Below, piece after piece: positions 1 through 11,010 of a stretch of DNA of 64,000 nucleotides (position 1 is the stretch's first letter; every line of letters starts with the position of its first letter). The DNA lies in the NCBI GenBank assembly GCA_963422415.1, contig OY729430.1:2852001-2916000 (forward strand), given 5' to 3'. The position numbers were made by a program, and so were the translations under genes. Below the pieces are notes generated by a model. The model was not told the origin of the DNA and searched no databases. It was given only the letters and a program-made list of their open reading frames with translations. The stretch comes from Bin34 sp963422415. GTDB taxonomy: Bacteria > Chloroflexota > Anaerolineae > Caldilineales > Caldilineaceae.

Positions 1-91
1 CGTTGCCGAGGACACCTGTAGAACTAGGCGCTGTGCCCCTCCCGTCGGCTTCGTGCCAAGCCTTCCCGACTGGAGTGCACGGACCGACATG

Positions 92-496
92 TCAAATACA
101 TGAGGCCTGTTTCCTCGCCGGCAAGTTGTATTGCGGATGTCTGAAGGCAAGCGAGTGCAGGCAGGATCCAGAGACTATGAGGCTGGAGCGGCTTGAATCT
201 GAGAGCATGTACACCACCCAAAACAGAAAGAAGGATAGCTGTATCCAGAGAAGCAACCAGCCAAGGACAAGGTGTCCCTTCCAGAACCCCCAAATGACCA
301 TCAGCGCCGGATACAGGGAAGCCACCAGCGCGATCGTATACTGCGGTTCTGTCAAGTCATCGACAAACAGGACAGGTAGATAGGGAGAAATGCCGAGGGC
401 GGTCGTAAACAGTAGGACGCGGCCCACTCTGGCCCAAAAGGGGCGAGAGACAAGCCGTGACCCGGAGAATGGTGGATTGACAAGTCTTCGGATCAT
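92..496 (-). CDS. Small predicted membrane protein, unknown
   Basis: Encodes 134 residues with no family I recognise. Three hydrophobic stretches (about residues 26-46, 53-72 and 76-98) suggest an integral membrane protein; the last 35 residues are polar. The ATG follows a purine-rich stretch (AGAGGCAGG) and lies 38 bases after the stop of the interrupted gene upstream, so the two probably form one transcription unit. The region around it is gene-poor. It could be a functional small membrane protein or a remnant; the open frame and hydrophobic pattern are the only support. Confidence 0.4.
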   Translation of the reverse strand: MIRRLVNPPFSGSRLVSRPFWARVGRVLLFTTALGISPYLPVLFVDDLTEPQYTIALVASLYPALMVIWGFWKGHLVLGWLLLWIQLSFFLFWVVYMLSDSSRSSLIVSGSCLHSLAFRHPQYNLPARKQASCI

Positions 497-534
497 TGCC
501 TGCCTCTGGCGCGCCTTCCAGGATTCATGGCTAC

Positions 535-1170
535 CTAATCGATATTAAAGACGCAGCTACCCTCAACGTCCTTCTCCTGCGTTACACACAAAGTAGCCAG
601 ACAATAGTCAATGTCGTAAGCAACGGAGATAGTGTAGCGCGTATAAGCTTGCAATCCGTCCAAGAGCGACTGCCTGTTGGACAATCTGCCCTCTGGCCCT
701 TCCAAGATTACATAGGTAGTAGGCCCCGGATGTCTGGCTCTAGCCGTTTCACGGCGATGACGGAGAAAGTATAGTCCCCCATTTACCAACCTTGAATATG
801 TCTGCCCTTCCAGGAAGAACCAGTCATCTACGCGACAGCGATGCCTCTGCCACTGAGCAACGTCAGTGGCTTGAAAGAGCGGTAGAGGGAGTAATTCCGG
901 TGCAGATACATCGCTTGTCTCGAGCGTTTGACCATGTTGAATGTAGGCCATAAGTTCCTTTCGGGTGGGGATGTAGTCATTGACCGGAGACGAGTGCACT
1001 TCATACTCTATGCCGTAGTCATCAAGGATGGCTCTGGTTTCTTCAATGGACAGTCGATCGTCGTCCCCGGGAGTGGCCCGGGAAGACGCCGCCATTGCTA
1101 CAGAAGACAGGAATACCAGTCACAAGCCCATTATTGCCACCAAACTTAGGATAACCCGCGCTGTCTTCAT
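535..1170 (-). pseudogene. Secreted protein gene interrupted by an in-frame TGA in the signal peptide
   Basis: From an ATG at 1170, behind a strong ribosome site (AAAGGAGG, 6 bases upstream), the frame reads a basic n-region (MKTAR), a hydrophobic core and a typical cleavage site (AMA before ASS). Codon 17, in the middle of the hydrophobic core (1120-1122), is TGA. After it the frame is open for 194 codons to 535. The mature part is acidic and unlike any family I know. TGA is a normal stop elsewhere in the window (rpmJ ends with it), so recoding is unlikely. A recent nonsense mutation or a base error fits best. An internal ATG at 1095 could give a 186-residue protein without a signal peptide. 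Confidence 0.6.
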
Positions 1171-1205
1171 AGTAAACCTCCTTTGGAAACCTCTATGAAA
1201 CGAAA

Positions 1206-1229
1206 CGGCTCTTCCATGTGGCAGAGCCG
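1206..1229 (-). terminator. Possible rho-independent terminator upstream of the 1170 gene
   Basis: A 7-bp perfect stem (CGGCTCT/AGAGCCG) with a 10-base loop is followed on the minus strand by TTTCGTTTC. It lies 35 bases upstream of the start codon at 1170, so it would end transcription from upstream or act as a leader hairpin. The U-tract is interrupted, so the call is tentative. Confidence 0.35.
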
Positions 1230-2065
1230 CAAAAACGCCTGGGGCGTGGTGGCTTTGGCATACTGTCACGAGGAATTTTTCTATGCAGATTGACCTTAAT
1301 ACGCCTCCGTGATCTTGGCCGCGAATGCATCGGAGGATAATTGCCTAGATCGTTTTCCATTTCGCGGAACGTATACGAAAAGCCCCTTCGGCAATTCCCG
1401 TGACAACTTTGAGGCTGAAGGTCGCGGTTCGGTTCCTGGTTGCCTATACGCGAGAAGAGGCTACCCTGGCTGGCGGACCAGGTACCCGAGTTGGTCTTCA
1501 TGCAAGGGCCAACGGAAGCTCTTGAAGCCATATGGCCGTCCCTCGGATCACAATGAATCGGCTCTTGACATCCACTCTATACAAAGAGAGGCCCGCCATG
1601 TACTCTGGATTACAAAGTCCAGGAAACAAGATGTCGAGCGGTCTCGACATGTAGCTCGCAGGAGCCGGCTCCCCAGGGGAATAAAGATTCCAATGGGCTC
1701 TGTGCCCTACCTTAGAATCGCCACCCGCTCCGCGACCCGGATTTCGTGCGGTTTGTGGACTTGGCCCAGCAGCAGGAAGCCGTGAGGCAAGCCGCTCACG
1801 CTATCCTGGTGACTGTCGTGGACGAGTACGTCGGCATGATCGAAATCCGGACGAAACGGATCGCCTACATTATTGTGCCAACCTAGGTTCCGTCTTGGGA
1901 GACCGTGCGCATGGTGTCTCGACTGTTGTCATGTGCGTGTACCACTCCTGTGACTTAATCCGCCGCGCGGCACTCCGTTACAGTGGCGGACGATCGACAC
2001 AGGCTATGGAGCCACTGCAGGTGTCTGTGAAAAGTCGGTCGCAGCCGGCCTGCTGCAGCGCACCC
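1230..2065. other. Gene-poor stretch with coding debris
   Basis: No intact gene is visible. Two plus-strand pieces read like protein. About 1350-1553 gives a basic, Leu/Val-rich segment that continues only after a frame change near 1465 and ends at a TGA at 1551-1553. About 1700-1884 gives a segment rich in Gln and Val ending at a TAG. They could be parts of one decayed gene, but I do not recognise a family. The rest, up to the end of ilvD, holds nothing I can support. Confidence 0.3.
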
Positions 2066-3763
2066 TCAAGCATCCGTGACACAGCCTTCCGAAGCCGAGG
2101 AAACGGACCGCATGTACTTAAGGAGTACACCTGCCTTGTATTGTAATCCCGGAGCCTGCCACCGGCTCCGCCGGACCGCGAGGTCCGCGTCGGATACATC
2201 CACCTGCAGCAGATTCCGTTCCGAGTCAATGGTGATTTCATCTTCATTCTCCACCAAAGCCAGATTGCCGCCCAGATAGGCCTCCGGCGAAATGTGCCCT
2301 ACCACAAAGCCGTGGGTGCCCCCTGAAAAGCGTCCGTCCGTGATCAGGGCCACCTGGTCGCCCAGGCCCGCACCCATGATGGCCGCCGTGATGGACAGCA
2401 TCTCACGCATACCAGGACCGCCCCGTGGTCCTTCAAAGCGAATGACAACCACCTGTCCAGCCTGCACTGCGCCGCTTTCAATGCCGACCAGGCACTCCTC
2501 TTCCGAGTCATAGACTTGAGCCGTTCCCGTAAAGACACTGCCTTCCTTGCCCGTAATCTTGGCTACGGCCCCTTCCTGGGCGAGGTTGCCATACAGGATC
2601 TGCAGATGGCCGCGTGGATTCACCGGACGGGAAGGGGAACTTATGATCGCCTGGCCTGGGGCCAGATCCTCGGCCTCGTCCAGATTCTCGGCCAGCGTGC
2701 GGCCGGTAACAGTCATGCAGTCGCCCTGCAACATGCCCTCGCGCAGCAGCAGCTTCTGGACCGCCGGCACACCGCCCACGTCAAACAGATCCTCCATGAC
2801 ATACTGGCCGCTGGGCTTCAAGTCGGCCAACAGAGGCGTGCGATTGGATACTGCCTGAAAGTCGTCTAGGGTCAAGGGGACTTCCGCGGCGCGGGCCATG
2901 GCCAACAAATGCAGCACGGCATTGGTGGACCCGCCCAAAGCCACCACCATCGTGATGGCATTTTCGAAGGCAGCTCGGGTCAGTATGTCCCGGGGCTTCA
3001 GGTCCTTCTCCAACAATCCGCGCAGGACCATGCCTACGTCGGTGGTTTCGGCTTGCTTGCGCTCATGGGTGGCGGGAAAGGAGGAACTGCCGGGCAAGGT
3101 CATTCCCAAGGTTTCAATGGCCGCGGCCATGGTGTTGGCCGTATACATGCCCCCGCACGCCCCCGCGCCAGGACAGGCGTTGCGCAGTACCTCGCGCAGC
3201 TCCTCCTCACTGATTTCCTCGGCAATCCATTGTCCATAGGCCTCGAACGCCGAAACGATGTCCAGCTTGCGGTCGCCCAGCGTCCCGGGCCGGATCGTGC
3301 CTCCGTAAATCATGAGGGCCGGACGATCGAGGCGAGCCATGGCCATCAGACAGCCTGGCATGTTCTTGTCACATCCTGGGATACTGATGTTGGCGTCGTA
3401 GTACTGGGCCCGCATCACGGTCTCGATGGAGTCCGCGATGATGTCGCGGGACACCAGAGAGCACTTCATGCCCTCCGTGCCCATTGAAATCCCGTCACTG
3501 ACTCCAATGGTATGGAAGATCAGACCTACCAGATCGGCGTCGTTCACGCTCTTCTTCACCTGCTGGGCCAAGGCATTCAAATGCATGTTGCAGGGATTTC
3601 CATCCCATCCCAGACTGGTGATGCCCACTTGGGGACGATCCATGTCCTCGTCGGTCAGGCCCACGCCGTACAGCATGGCCTGTGAGCCCACCTGAGACCG
3701 CACCTGAGTCAGCTGCCGACTATAGCGATTGAGAGGCCAGGATGCATTGCTGTCTGCTGCCAT
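2066..3763 (-). CDS. ilvD: Dihydroxy-acid dehydratase
   Basis: Catalyses the third common step of valine and isoleucine synthesis, dehydrating 2,3-dihydroxy-isovalerate and 2,3-dihydroxy-3-methylvalerate to 2-oxo acids in the cytosol. The 565-residue length suits the family. The Fe-S ligand cysteines are visible in NPCN (about residue 58), GCDKNMPGC (about 131) and PGAGACGG (about 203), and the protein ends with the conserved VSSAS..GCVTD. The ATG follows AAGGAGA at good spacing. It is the last gene of the gltB-leuCD-phyH-leuB-ppc-cimA-ilvD run, 81 bases after cimA. Confidence 0.97.
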   Translation of the reverse strand: MAADSNASWPLNRYSRQLTQVRSQVGSQAMLYGVGLTDEDMDRPQVGITSLGWDGNPCNMHLNALAQQVKKSVNDADLVGLIFHTIGVSDGISMGTEGMKCSLVSRDIIADSIETVMRAQYYDANISIPGCDKNMPGCLMAMARLDRPALMIYGGTIRPGTLGDRKLDIVSAFEAYGQWIAEEISEEELREVLRNACPGAGACGGMYTANTMAAAIETLGMTLPGSSSFPATHERKQAETTDVGMVLRGLLEKDLKPRDILTRAAFENAITMVVALGGSTNAVLHLLAMARAAEVPLTLDDFQAVSNRTPLLADLKPSGQYVMEDLFDVGGVPAVQKLLLREGMLQGDCMTVTGRTLAENLDEAEDLAPGQAIISSPSRPVNPRGHLQILYGNLAQEGAVAKITGKEGSVFTGTAQVYDSEEECLVGIESGAVQAGQVVVIRFEGPRGGPGMREMLSITAAIMGAGLGDQVALITDGRFSGGTHGFVVGHISPEAYLGGNLALVENEDEITIDSERNLLQVDVSDADLAVRRSRWQAPGLQYKAGVLLKYMRSVSSASEGCVTDA

Positions 3764-3844
3764 TGTGTCTCCTTACAGTGACTTCAAGCGGTACCGGCGC
3801 GGACAATCATGCGTCCCCGTCACGGAAAAAGGCGTCCGCACCAC

Positions 3845-5452
<1,608 letters not shown>

Positions 5453-5474
5453 GGCGCCTTTCCTTTTCCCTTGG

Positions 5475-8411
5475 CTATCCGGTTCCATGCAAACCGGCCG
5501 CCAGTCCTTTGACCGACAGATTCAGAGCATTGGCCATGCTCTTCCGCTCAGCGTCTGGAATATTCCCGGTCCGCATGTACTTCATCATCGCAATCTGAAT
5601 GAAATTCAAGGGATCCACATAGGGATTGCGCAACTGGATGGAGCGGTACAGCCAGCTCTCCGCATCACCCAAGTCATCCTGGTCCAGCAGCATCAGCAAG
5701 CCTTGGCAGGTAGTCTTGAATTCGTTTTCAATGCATTGGAAAACCGCCCGGGGGCCCTCGCCGGTCAGTTCGGAATACTGACTGGCCGTGAACAGATCCG
5801 TCTTCCAAATCGCGGTCTGTACGTTTTCGATCCAGACCCTGAAGAAGTCCCAGCCATCGCACATGTGCCGCAGCAACGCCACGCGCTCCCTGTGGGCCCC
5901 CTCTTCCGCAAATTGCATGAGCGCGGTGCCCACTCCGTACCAGTTGGTCAAGTTCACACGGCACTGCGACCAAGCAAAGACCCAAGGGATGGCTCGCAGA
6001 TCCTCCACTCCGCTGGTTTCACGGCGTCTGGCCGGACGAGAGCCGATGTTCAGCCCGGAAATCGTCTCCAGAGGGGTAGTCTCCATGAAGAATTGAATGA
6101 GGCGAGGATTGTCTACCAGAGCGCGATAGGCCTCCTTGGAAATCCGCCCCAGCTCCTCCATGGCCGCCACCCAGCGGGGGTCTGGATCCCGGTTGTCGCG
6201 TGGCCCGCTCCGCAGCATGACGGAACTGATCAGGTTCTCCATGTGGTGGCGGGCAATCGTGGACTGTGTGTACTGGCTGCTGATGACCTCGCCCTGTTCC
6301 GTCAACTTGATGCGACCGCGTACGGTGTTGGGGGGCTGTGCCATGATGGTCCGGTCTACACCTCCGCCGCCTCGACTGACGGAACCGCCCCGTCCGTGGA
6401 AGAGAGTGGCCTTGATCTCGAATTCGTCGCAGGTTTTCACGATGGCAATCTGAGCTTTGTACAGAGACCAAGTTGCACTCAGATAGCCACCATCCTTGTT
6501 CGAGTCGCTATAGCCAATCATGATGGCCTGATGATTCCCGCGCGCGCGCAGGTGTTCTCGATAGGAGGGCACCTGAAACAGACGACGCAGAATGCCAGGA
6601 ATCTGTTCCAAGTCCTCGATGGACTCAAAGAGCGGAGTTATGTCAATTTTGCCCCATAGCGAGGAATCCTTGGCCAGCAGCAACACCTCCAGCACATGAC
6701 TGGGTTTCTTGGTCATGCTGATGACATAGGTGTCAATGGATTGAGGCCCAAGGCGGCGGTGCGCCTGGCGGATGGTGCGAAAGACGCGCACTGTTTCGTT
6801 GGTCTCTTCCGAAAAGTTCAACTCGGAAGTCAGAGGCCGGGTTGTCTTGAATTCGGGAACTAGTTGCCTGATTTTCTGTTCTTCGTCCAGATCCTCCCAG
6901 CGGATCTTGTATTGGCTGTAGCAGCCAAAAATCTCGTTCAGGGCGGATGTGTGTCTTTCGGCGTGCTGCCGTATGTCCAGCGTGGCAAAGTGGAAGCCAC
7001 AGACACGCAGCGTGATTATGAGCCGGGCCAGACGGCCGTCGGCCAGCACTTGCCCTTGGCTGGTCCGCAAGCTCTGTTCCACGGCTTCCATGTCTTCGAT
7101 CAACTCGTGGGCGCTGCCATAGATCAGCGCGCTCCGGCGCCTGCCCTCTGTGCGGTTGCGTGCATGGTCCAGCGTGGCCTTCAACCGACTGCGAATGATG
7201 GTCAGCATTTGCCTGTAGGGCTCTCGCCGTATGAAACGCAAGCGCTCACGCTCATCGTCCGAAATCCGAGCCTTGCTGTCTTGCAGCCGCTGCAGAAACC
7301 CCGGGGTAAACCGGGCATGGTTGACCGACATGCTCAAATGGGCAAAGAGAATGTCCGTTTCCGCGAGGTATAGTTCCAACACTCTTTGCTGCTGGGCCGA
7401 CAAGGTGTGATCCGTCACCTCGCTGGTTACGAAGGGATTGCCGTCTCGATCCCCCCCGATCCAGGACCCATACCGTAAGAAGACCGGCAAAGGCCTGTCG
7501 AAACCCGGGTAGAACTTTCGAATCTGCTCTTCCAGTTCCCTGTATATCGCGGGAATAAGCTCAAAAACGGTCGTGGAGAGATAGTACAGACCATGGGTCA
7601 CCTCGTCCTCGACCGTGGGCTTCAATTCGCGATTTTCGTCGGATTGCCAGAGCGAATGGATGTTTTCACGCAGCAGATGGATCCGGTCCTTGGCTTCGCG
7701 CGGATCAAGGTCAACAACCTCCAGTTCCGACAGGATGTCTGCAATCACTTTGTGCTTGAAGAGGATGGTACGCCGGTTGGCCTCGGTAGGATGGGCCGTA
7801 AACACGGGCGTGATGGACAGCGAGTCCACCAGATGCTCGATCTCCTTTTGCGTTATGCCTTGATGATACATCCAGTGCAGCGCGTAGGAAATATTGCCTT
7901 GCGCGGGAAAGTCCTGTTCATGCGCCAATCGGGCCCGACGGCGCAACACTCGCACCCGCTGCTGCTGCTCTGCGATGTTGACCAGCTGAAAGTACAAGGC
8001 AAAGGTCTTGAGAATGGCCGTCATGCGCGGCACGTCATGGATGCGTTCCTGAATGATTTGTCCAATGCGCTCCCCCGCCCGCAAATCCTGGGTGCGCCGC
8101 GCCTTGGACAGCATCCGAATTTCCTCGACGAGATCCAACAGGTCCTGCCCTTCCTGTTCGATCAACATGTCGGTCAGCAATCCCACCAGCATGCGAATGT
8201 TGGCGCGCAGGGACTTCTGGCCAGCCTCCTCGAATTCCCTTTGGGAAATCGATGTGGTAGCACCCAGACCGGATTTCAATTCCAGCGATCCACCGGCCGC
8301 GGCCGCTTGGCCCTTGACTTGATTCGGCAGTCCTTTCTGCTGCCATCGGGGAAGCCGACGCTTATGGCTCCGGGAAGAGGCCAGCGACACCGGGCTTGCG
8401 ATAGATGCCAT
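5475..8411 (-). CDS. ppc: Phosphoenolpyruvate carboxylase
   Basis: Carboxylates PEP to oxaloacetate, refilling the TCA cycle. The 978 residues include the catalytic-histidine motif FTAHPTEANRRT, the glycine loop FHGRGGSVSRGGG and the MIGYSDSNKDGG motif. A basic, low-complexity stretch of about 70 residues precedes the core, so the true start could be further in; no clear ribosome site marks the ATG used. The protein ends HGTG, whereas most relatives end QNTG or RNTG; the essential final glycine is kept. Lying between leuB and cimA, it is probably co-expressed with branched-chain amino acid synthesis. Confidence 0.95.
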   Translation of the reverse strand: MASIASPVSLASSRSHKRRLPRWQQKGLPNQVKGQAAAAGGSLELKSGLGATTSISQREFEEAGQKSLRANIRMLVGLLTDMLIEQEGQDLLDLVEEIRMLSKARRTQDLRAGERIGQIIQERIHDVPRMTAILKTFALYFQLVNIAEQQQRVRVLRRRARLAHEQDFPAQGNISYALHWMYHQGITQKEIEHLVDSLSITPVFTAHPTEANRRTILFKHKVIADILSELEVVDLDPREAKDRIHLLRENIHSLWQSDENRELKPTVEDEVTHGLYYLSTTVFELIPAIYRELEEQIRKFYPGFDRPLPVFLRYGSWIGGDRDGNPFVTSEVTDHTLSAQQQRVLELYLAETDILFAHLSMSVNHARFTPGFLQRLQDSKARISDDERERLRFIRREPYRQMLTIIRSRLKATLDHARNRTEGRRRSALIYGSAHELIEDMEAVEQSLRTSQGQVLADGRLARLIITLRVCGFHFATLDIRQHAERHTSALNEIFGCYSQYKIRWEDLDEEQKIRQLVPEFKTTRPLTSELNFSEETNETVRVFRTIRQAHRRLGPQSIDTYVISMTKKPSHVLEVLLLAKDSSLWGKIDITPLFESIEDLEQIPGILRRLFQVPSYREHLRARGNHQAIMIGYSDSNKDGGYLSATWSLYKAQIAIVKTCDEFEIKATLFHGRGGSVSRGGGGVDRTIMAQPPNTVRGRIKLTEQGEVISSQYTQSTIARHHMENLISSVMLRSGPRDNRDPDPRWVAAMEELGRISKEAYRALVDNPRLIQFFMETTPLETISGLNIGSRPARRRETSGVEDLRAIPWVFAWSQCRVNLTNWYGVGTALMQFAEEGAHRERVALLRHMCDGWDFFRVWIENVQTAIWKTDLFTASQYSELTGEGPRAVFQCIENEFKTTCQGLLMLLDQDDLGDAESWLYRSIQLRNPYVDPLNFIQIAMMKYMRTGNIPDAERKSMANALNLSVKGLAAGLHGTG

Positions 8412-8447
8412 CTTGCGAGTTGTGTCTCGTCACTGTCCGCGCTGGAG

Positions 8448-9539
8448 TCAACCAGCCGTCAGTGCCTTCGCTACCAAGTCTCCCATTGTCTGGGTCGTCA
8501 CCACCTCGGAACCCGTAGCCTCGATATCCAAGGTCCTTGCATCGTCGGCCAGCACCGCGTCCACGGCCGCTTCGATAGCGTCCGCCTCCCGTCCCAGTCC
8601 CAGACTCATGCGGCACATCAAGGCGCAGCTGAGAATGGCCGCCAGAGGATTGGCCTTGTTCTGTCCCATGATATCCGGTGCACTGCCGTGAATGGGTTCG
8701 TACAGCCCCAACGGTTCTCCTAGGGAATTCCGGCGGGAGCCCAAGCTGGCCGAAGGCAGCATGCCCATGGATCCGCCCAGCACCGAGGCCTCGTCGGTCA
8801 AGATGTCCCCAAACAGATTCGAGCAGACGATCACGTCGAACTCGGCGGGGCGGTTGACCAGGTGCATGGCCATGGCATCAACCAGGACATGCTCCACGTG
8901 CAAATTGGCAAACTCCGCCAATGTCCGGGTCGCGACTTGACGCCAGAGACGGCTCGAGGCCAGCACATTGGCCTTGTCCACGCTGACCAGCCGGCCCGTG
9001 CGGCCCAATGCCTGCAGAGCGGCCAGCCGGACCACCCTTTCGATTTCCAGAGCGGAGTAGGCCATCAAGTCCGAGGCATACGCGGCTTCCACCCCCGGCT
9101 CCACTTTGGCACCAAAGTAGATGCCACCGGTCAGCTCCCGGATCACCAACAGATCCACATCCCGCACCAATTCCGCTCTGAGCGGACTGGCCGTCACCAG
9201 ATGGGGTGACACCTTCACGGGTCTCAGATTGGCAAAGAGTTCCAAGCGCCGGCGTATGGCCAGCAGACCGCGTTCCGGTCGATCCGGCGCCGTGGGGTCG
9301 TCCCATTGAGGTCCCCCTACCGCCCCTAGGAAAACAGCGTCCGCGGCTTGGCAAGCCACCACCGTTTCTTCCGGCAGACTGGTTCCCAGTTCATCAATGG
9401 CGATACCTCCCATCTTGTGGAAGGCGAAAACGAATTGGTGGCCGAACAGCCGGGCCACAACCTTCAGAATCTTGACTGCTTCGGCTGTCACCTCGGGGCC
9501 GATGCCATCTCCGGGCAGCATAACCAGATTGCATCGCAT
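8448..9539 (-). CDS. leuB: 3-isopropylmalate dehydrogenase
   Basis: NAD-dependent oxidative decarboxylation of 3-isopropylmalate to 2-oxoisocaproate in leucine synthesis; with CimA it would also act on the methylmalate analogue for isoleucine. The 363 residues begin with LPGDGIGPEV and contain the substrate/metal segment (RELTGGIYFG), the conserved LVDAMAMHLV and the NLFGDILTDE block. Its ATG is only 3 bases after the phyH stop, so the two are surely on one transcript. leuD and leuC lie upstream beyond phyH. Confidence 0.96.
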   Translation of the reverse strand: MRCNLVMLPGDGIGPEVTAEAVKILKVVARLFGHQFVFAFHKMGGIAIDELGTSLPEETVVACQAADAVFLGAVGGPQWDDPTAPDRPERGLLAIRRRLELFANLRPVKVSPHLVTASPLRAELVRDVDLLVIRELTGGIYFGAKVEPGVEAAYASDLMAYSALEIERVVRLAALQALGRTGRLVSVDKANVLASSRLWRQVATRTLAEFANLHVEHVLVDAMAMHLVNRPAEFDVIVCSNLFGDILTDEASVLGGSMGMLPSASLGSRRNSLGEPLGLYEPIHGSAPDIMGQNKANPLAAILSCALMCRMSLGLGREADAIEAAVDAVLADDARTLDIEATGSEVVTTQTMGDLVAKALTAG

Positions 9540-9542
9540 AAG

Positions 9543-10376
9543 TCAGGCCTTGTAGGGCGGGATGCGATCCGCAATTTCGACGACAGGGGGCTCCGCGGCC
9601 ACCCAAGTGCCACAGGGACCTCCCGTGACATTGACACCGAAGTCCACGATGTCCCCGTTCATGGCAAGAACAGGATGATAATGACGAGAGACTTGCTCTG
9701 CCTCCCCCACAATGTAGTGTGCAATCAGGGACCGCCGAAAACGGTTGGTGGACCGATTCGGGAAACTGCCATGCACCAGCTGGCCATTGAAGAACAACAC
9801 ATCGCCGGCTCGCATGGGTACGCCTTGCGGAGCCATGCCTGCAGGCAACGGGACGGTCACCTCCGTAAAGCTCTGGGCAGTGTCCGCGGCCACGGGACAC
9901 AATACGGGAATGTCATGGGTGCCGGGCACGATCTGCAAGCAGCCATTCTCTTCGTCGCAATCGTCCAAGGCCAACCACGCCGCCACGCAGGTGCCGGGTG
10001 CAACCTGCAGATAATACTGGTCCTGGTGCAGGGCCTGCCCACGCGCACCAGGGGGCTTGTAGTACATCATGGTCTGCACGGCATAGGGATCGCGGCCCAG
10101 CAGACCACGGAGCCAGAGGGCCAGACGGGGTTCGATCAGCCACTGGGCACTAATCCGATCCCACCGATGCATCATGCCAATCCGCGGAAACCGAACCAGG
10201 GGATCTTCGGACTCAGGATCAAAGTCTTCCCAGCCCCAGGCCACGGATCGACAGGCATGCATGTGCATATAGTGCTCTCGGTAAAAGGAGACTTCGACAG
10301 GGGCAAACAAGGCTGGCGCGTAGCACCAACCTTGTCGCACAAATTCGTCCTGATGGGTTGAGGTTGGAATTGCCAT
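9543..10376 (-). CDS. Phytanoyl-CoA dioxygenase (PhyH) family protein
   Basis: A 277-residue protein of the PhyH family, cytosolic Fe(II)/2-oxoglutarate-dependent oxygenases acting on small molecules. The HxD iron motif is visible in ALHQDQYY (about residues 120-127) and the distal His in QLVHGSFPNRS (about 213-223), where Arg could bind 2-oxoglutarate. The ATG has a good ribosome site (GAGGGAG). It is inserted between leuD (20 bases upstream) and leuB (3 bases downstream), so it is co-transcribed with leucine genes. The substrate cannot be read from the sequence; a hydroxylated branched-chain acid or amino acid is one guess, a hitchhiking unrelated gene is another. Confidence 0.85.
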   Translation of the reverse strand: MAIPTSTHQDEFVRQGWCYAPALFAPVEVSFYREHYMHMHACRSVAWGWEDFDPESEDPLVRFPRIGMMHRWDRISAQWLIEPRLALWLRGLLGRDPYAVQTMMYYKPPGARGQALHQDQYYLQVAPGTCVAAWLALDDCDEENGCLQIVPGTHDIPVLCPVAADTAQSFTEVTVPLPAGMAPQGVPMRAGDVLFFNGQLVHGSFPNRSTNRFRRSLIAHYIVGEAEQVSRHYHPVLAMNGDIVDFGVNVTGGPCGTWVAAEPPVVEIADRIPPYKA

Positions 10377-10396
10377 GGCGACTTGGCTCCCTCTTT

Positions 10397-10984
10397 CTAC
10401 GAGTGCACTTGTTCAAAGTGCGCAATGGCTTCCTCTTGCGCCAGCAGATAGCCCATGTCGTCCAGACCCTGCAGCAGGCAACGCTTGCGAAACGGTTCGA
10501 TTTCAAACGAATGCCGCTGTCCATCCGGCAGCGTCACCGTCTGCGCCTCCAAGTCCACCAGCAGACTGGTCTCTGGATCCTCTTCAATCACGCTCCACAG
10601 AATCTCGATGATGTCCCGGTCCAAAGGAATGGGCAACAACCCGTTCTTGAGGGCGTTGTTGTAGAAAATATCCGCGAAGGTATGGGCAATCACAACTTGG
10701 AAGCCATACTGCATCAAGGCCCATACCGCGTGTTCCCGGCTCGACCCGCTCCCGAAATTGGTTCCCGCCACCAGAATGCCAGCACCCTTATAGCAGTCTT
10801 GATTCAGCACAAAATTCGGATTGGGCGTGCCGTCTGCTCGATAGCGCCAAGCGGCAAAGCATCCTTCGCCCATGCCTTCCTGCGTTACGGCCGTCAGGTA
10901 GCGGGCCGGAATGATTTGATCGGTGTCCACGTTGTCCGACCGCAACGGCGCGGCGGCGGCCGAAACTACTGTTAGTGCTTCCAT
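10397..10984 (-). CDS. leuD: 3-isopropylmalate dehydratase small subunit
   Basis: Swivelling-domain subunit of isopropylmalate isomerase, pairing with LeuC to convert 2- to 3-isopropylmalate and probably citramalate to methylmalate. The 195 residues contain the family's DNVDTDQIIPARYL segment near the N-terminus and the GTNFGSGSSREHA substrate loop. The ATG follows a very strong ribosome site (AGGAGGGAGG). It lies 26 bases after leuC and 20 bases before phyH in the same run. Confidence 0.96.
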   Translation of the reverse strand: MEALTVVSAAAAPLRSDNVDTDQIIPARYLTAVTQEGMGEGCFAAWRYRADGTPNPNFVLNQDCYKGAGILVAGTNFGSGSSREHAVWALMQYGFQVVIAHTFADIFYNNALKNGLLPIPLDRDIIEILWSVIEEDPETSLLVDLEAQTVTLPDGQRHSFEIEPFRKRCLLQGLDDMGYLLAQEEAIAHFEQVHS

Positions 10985-11010
10985 GACAATTCCTCCCTCC
11001 TGAACTGCGC

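Noticed and set aside
1120..1122. TGA read as a sense codon (tryptophan or selenocysteine)
   Set aside because: TGA works as stop elsewhere in the window (rpmJ), and a signal peptide is not a plausible place for selenocysteine; no selenocysteine-type hairpin was noticed.
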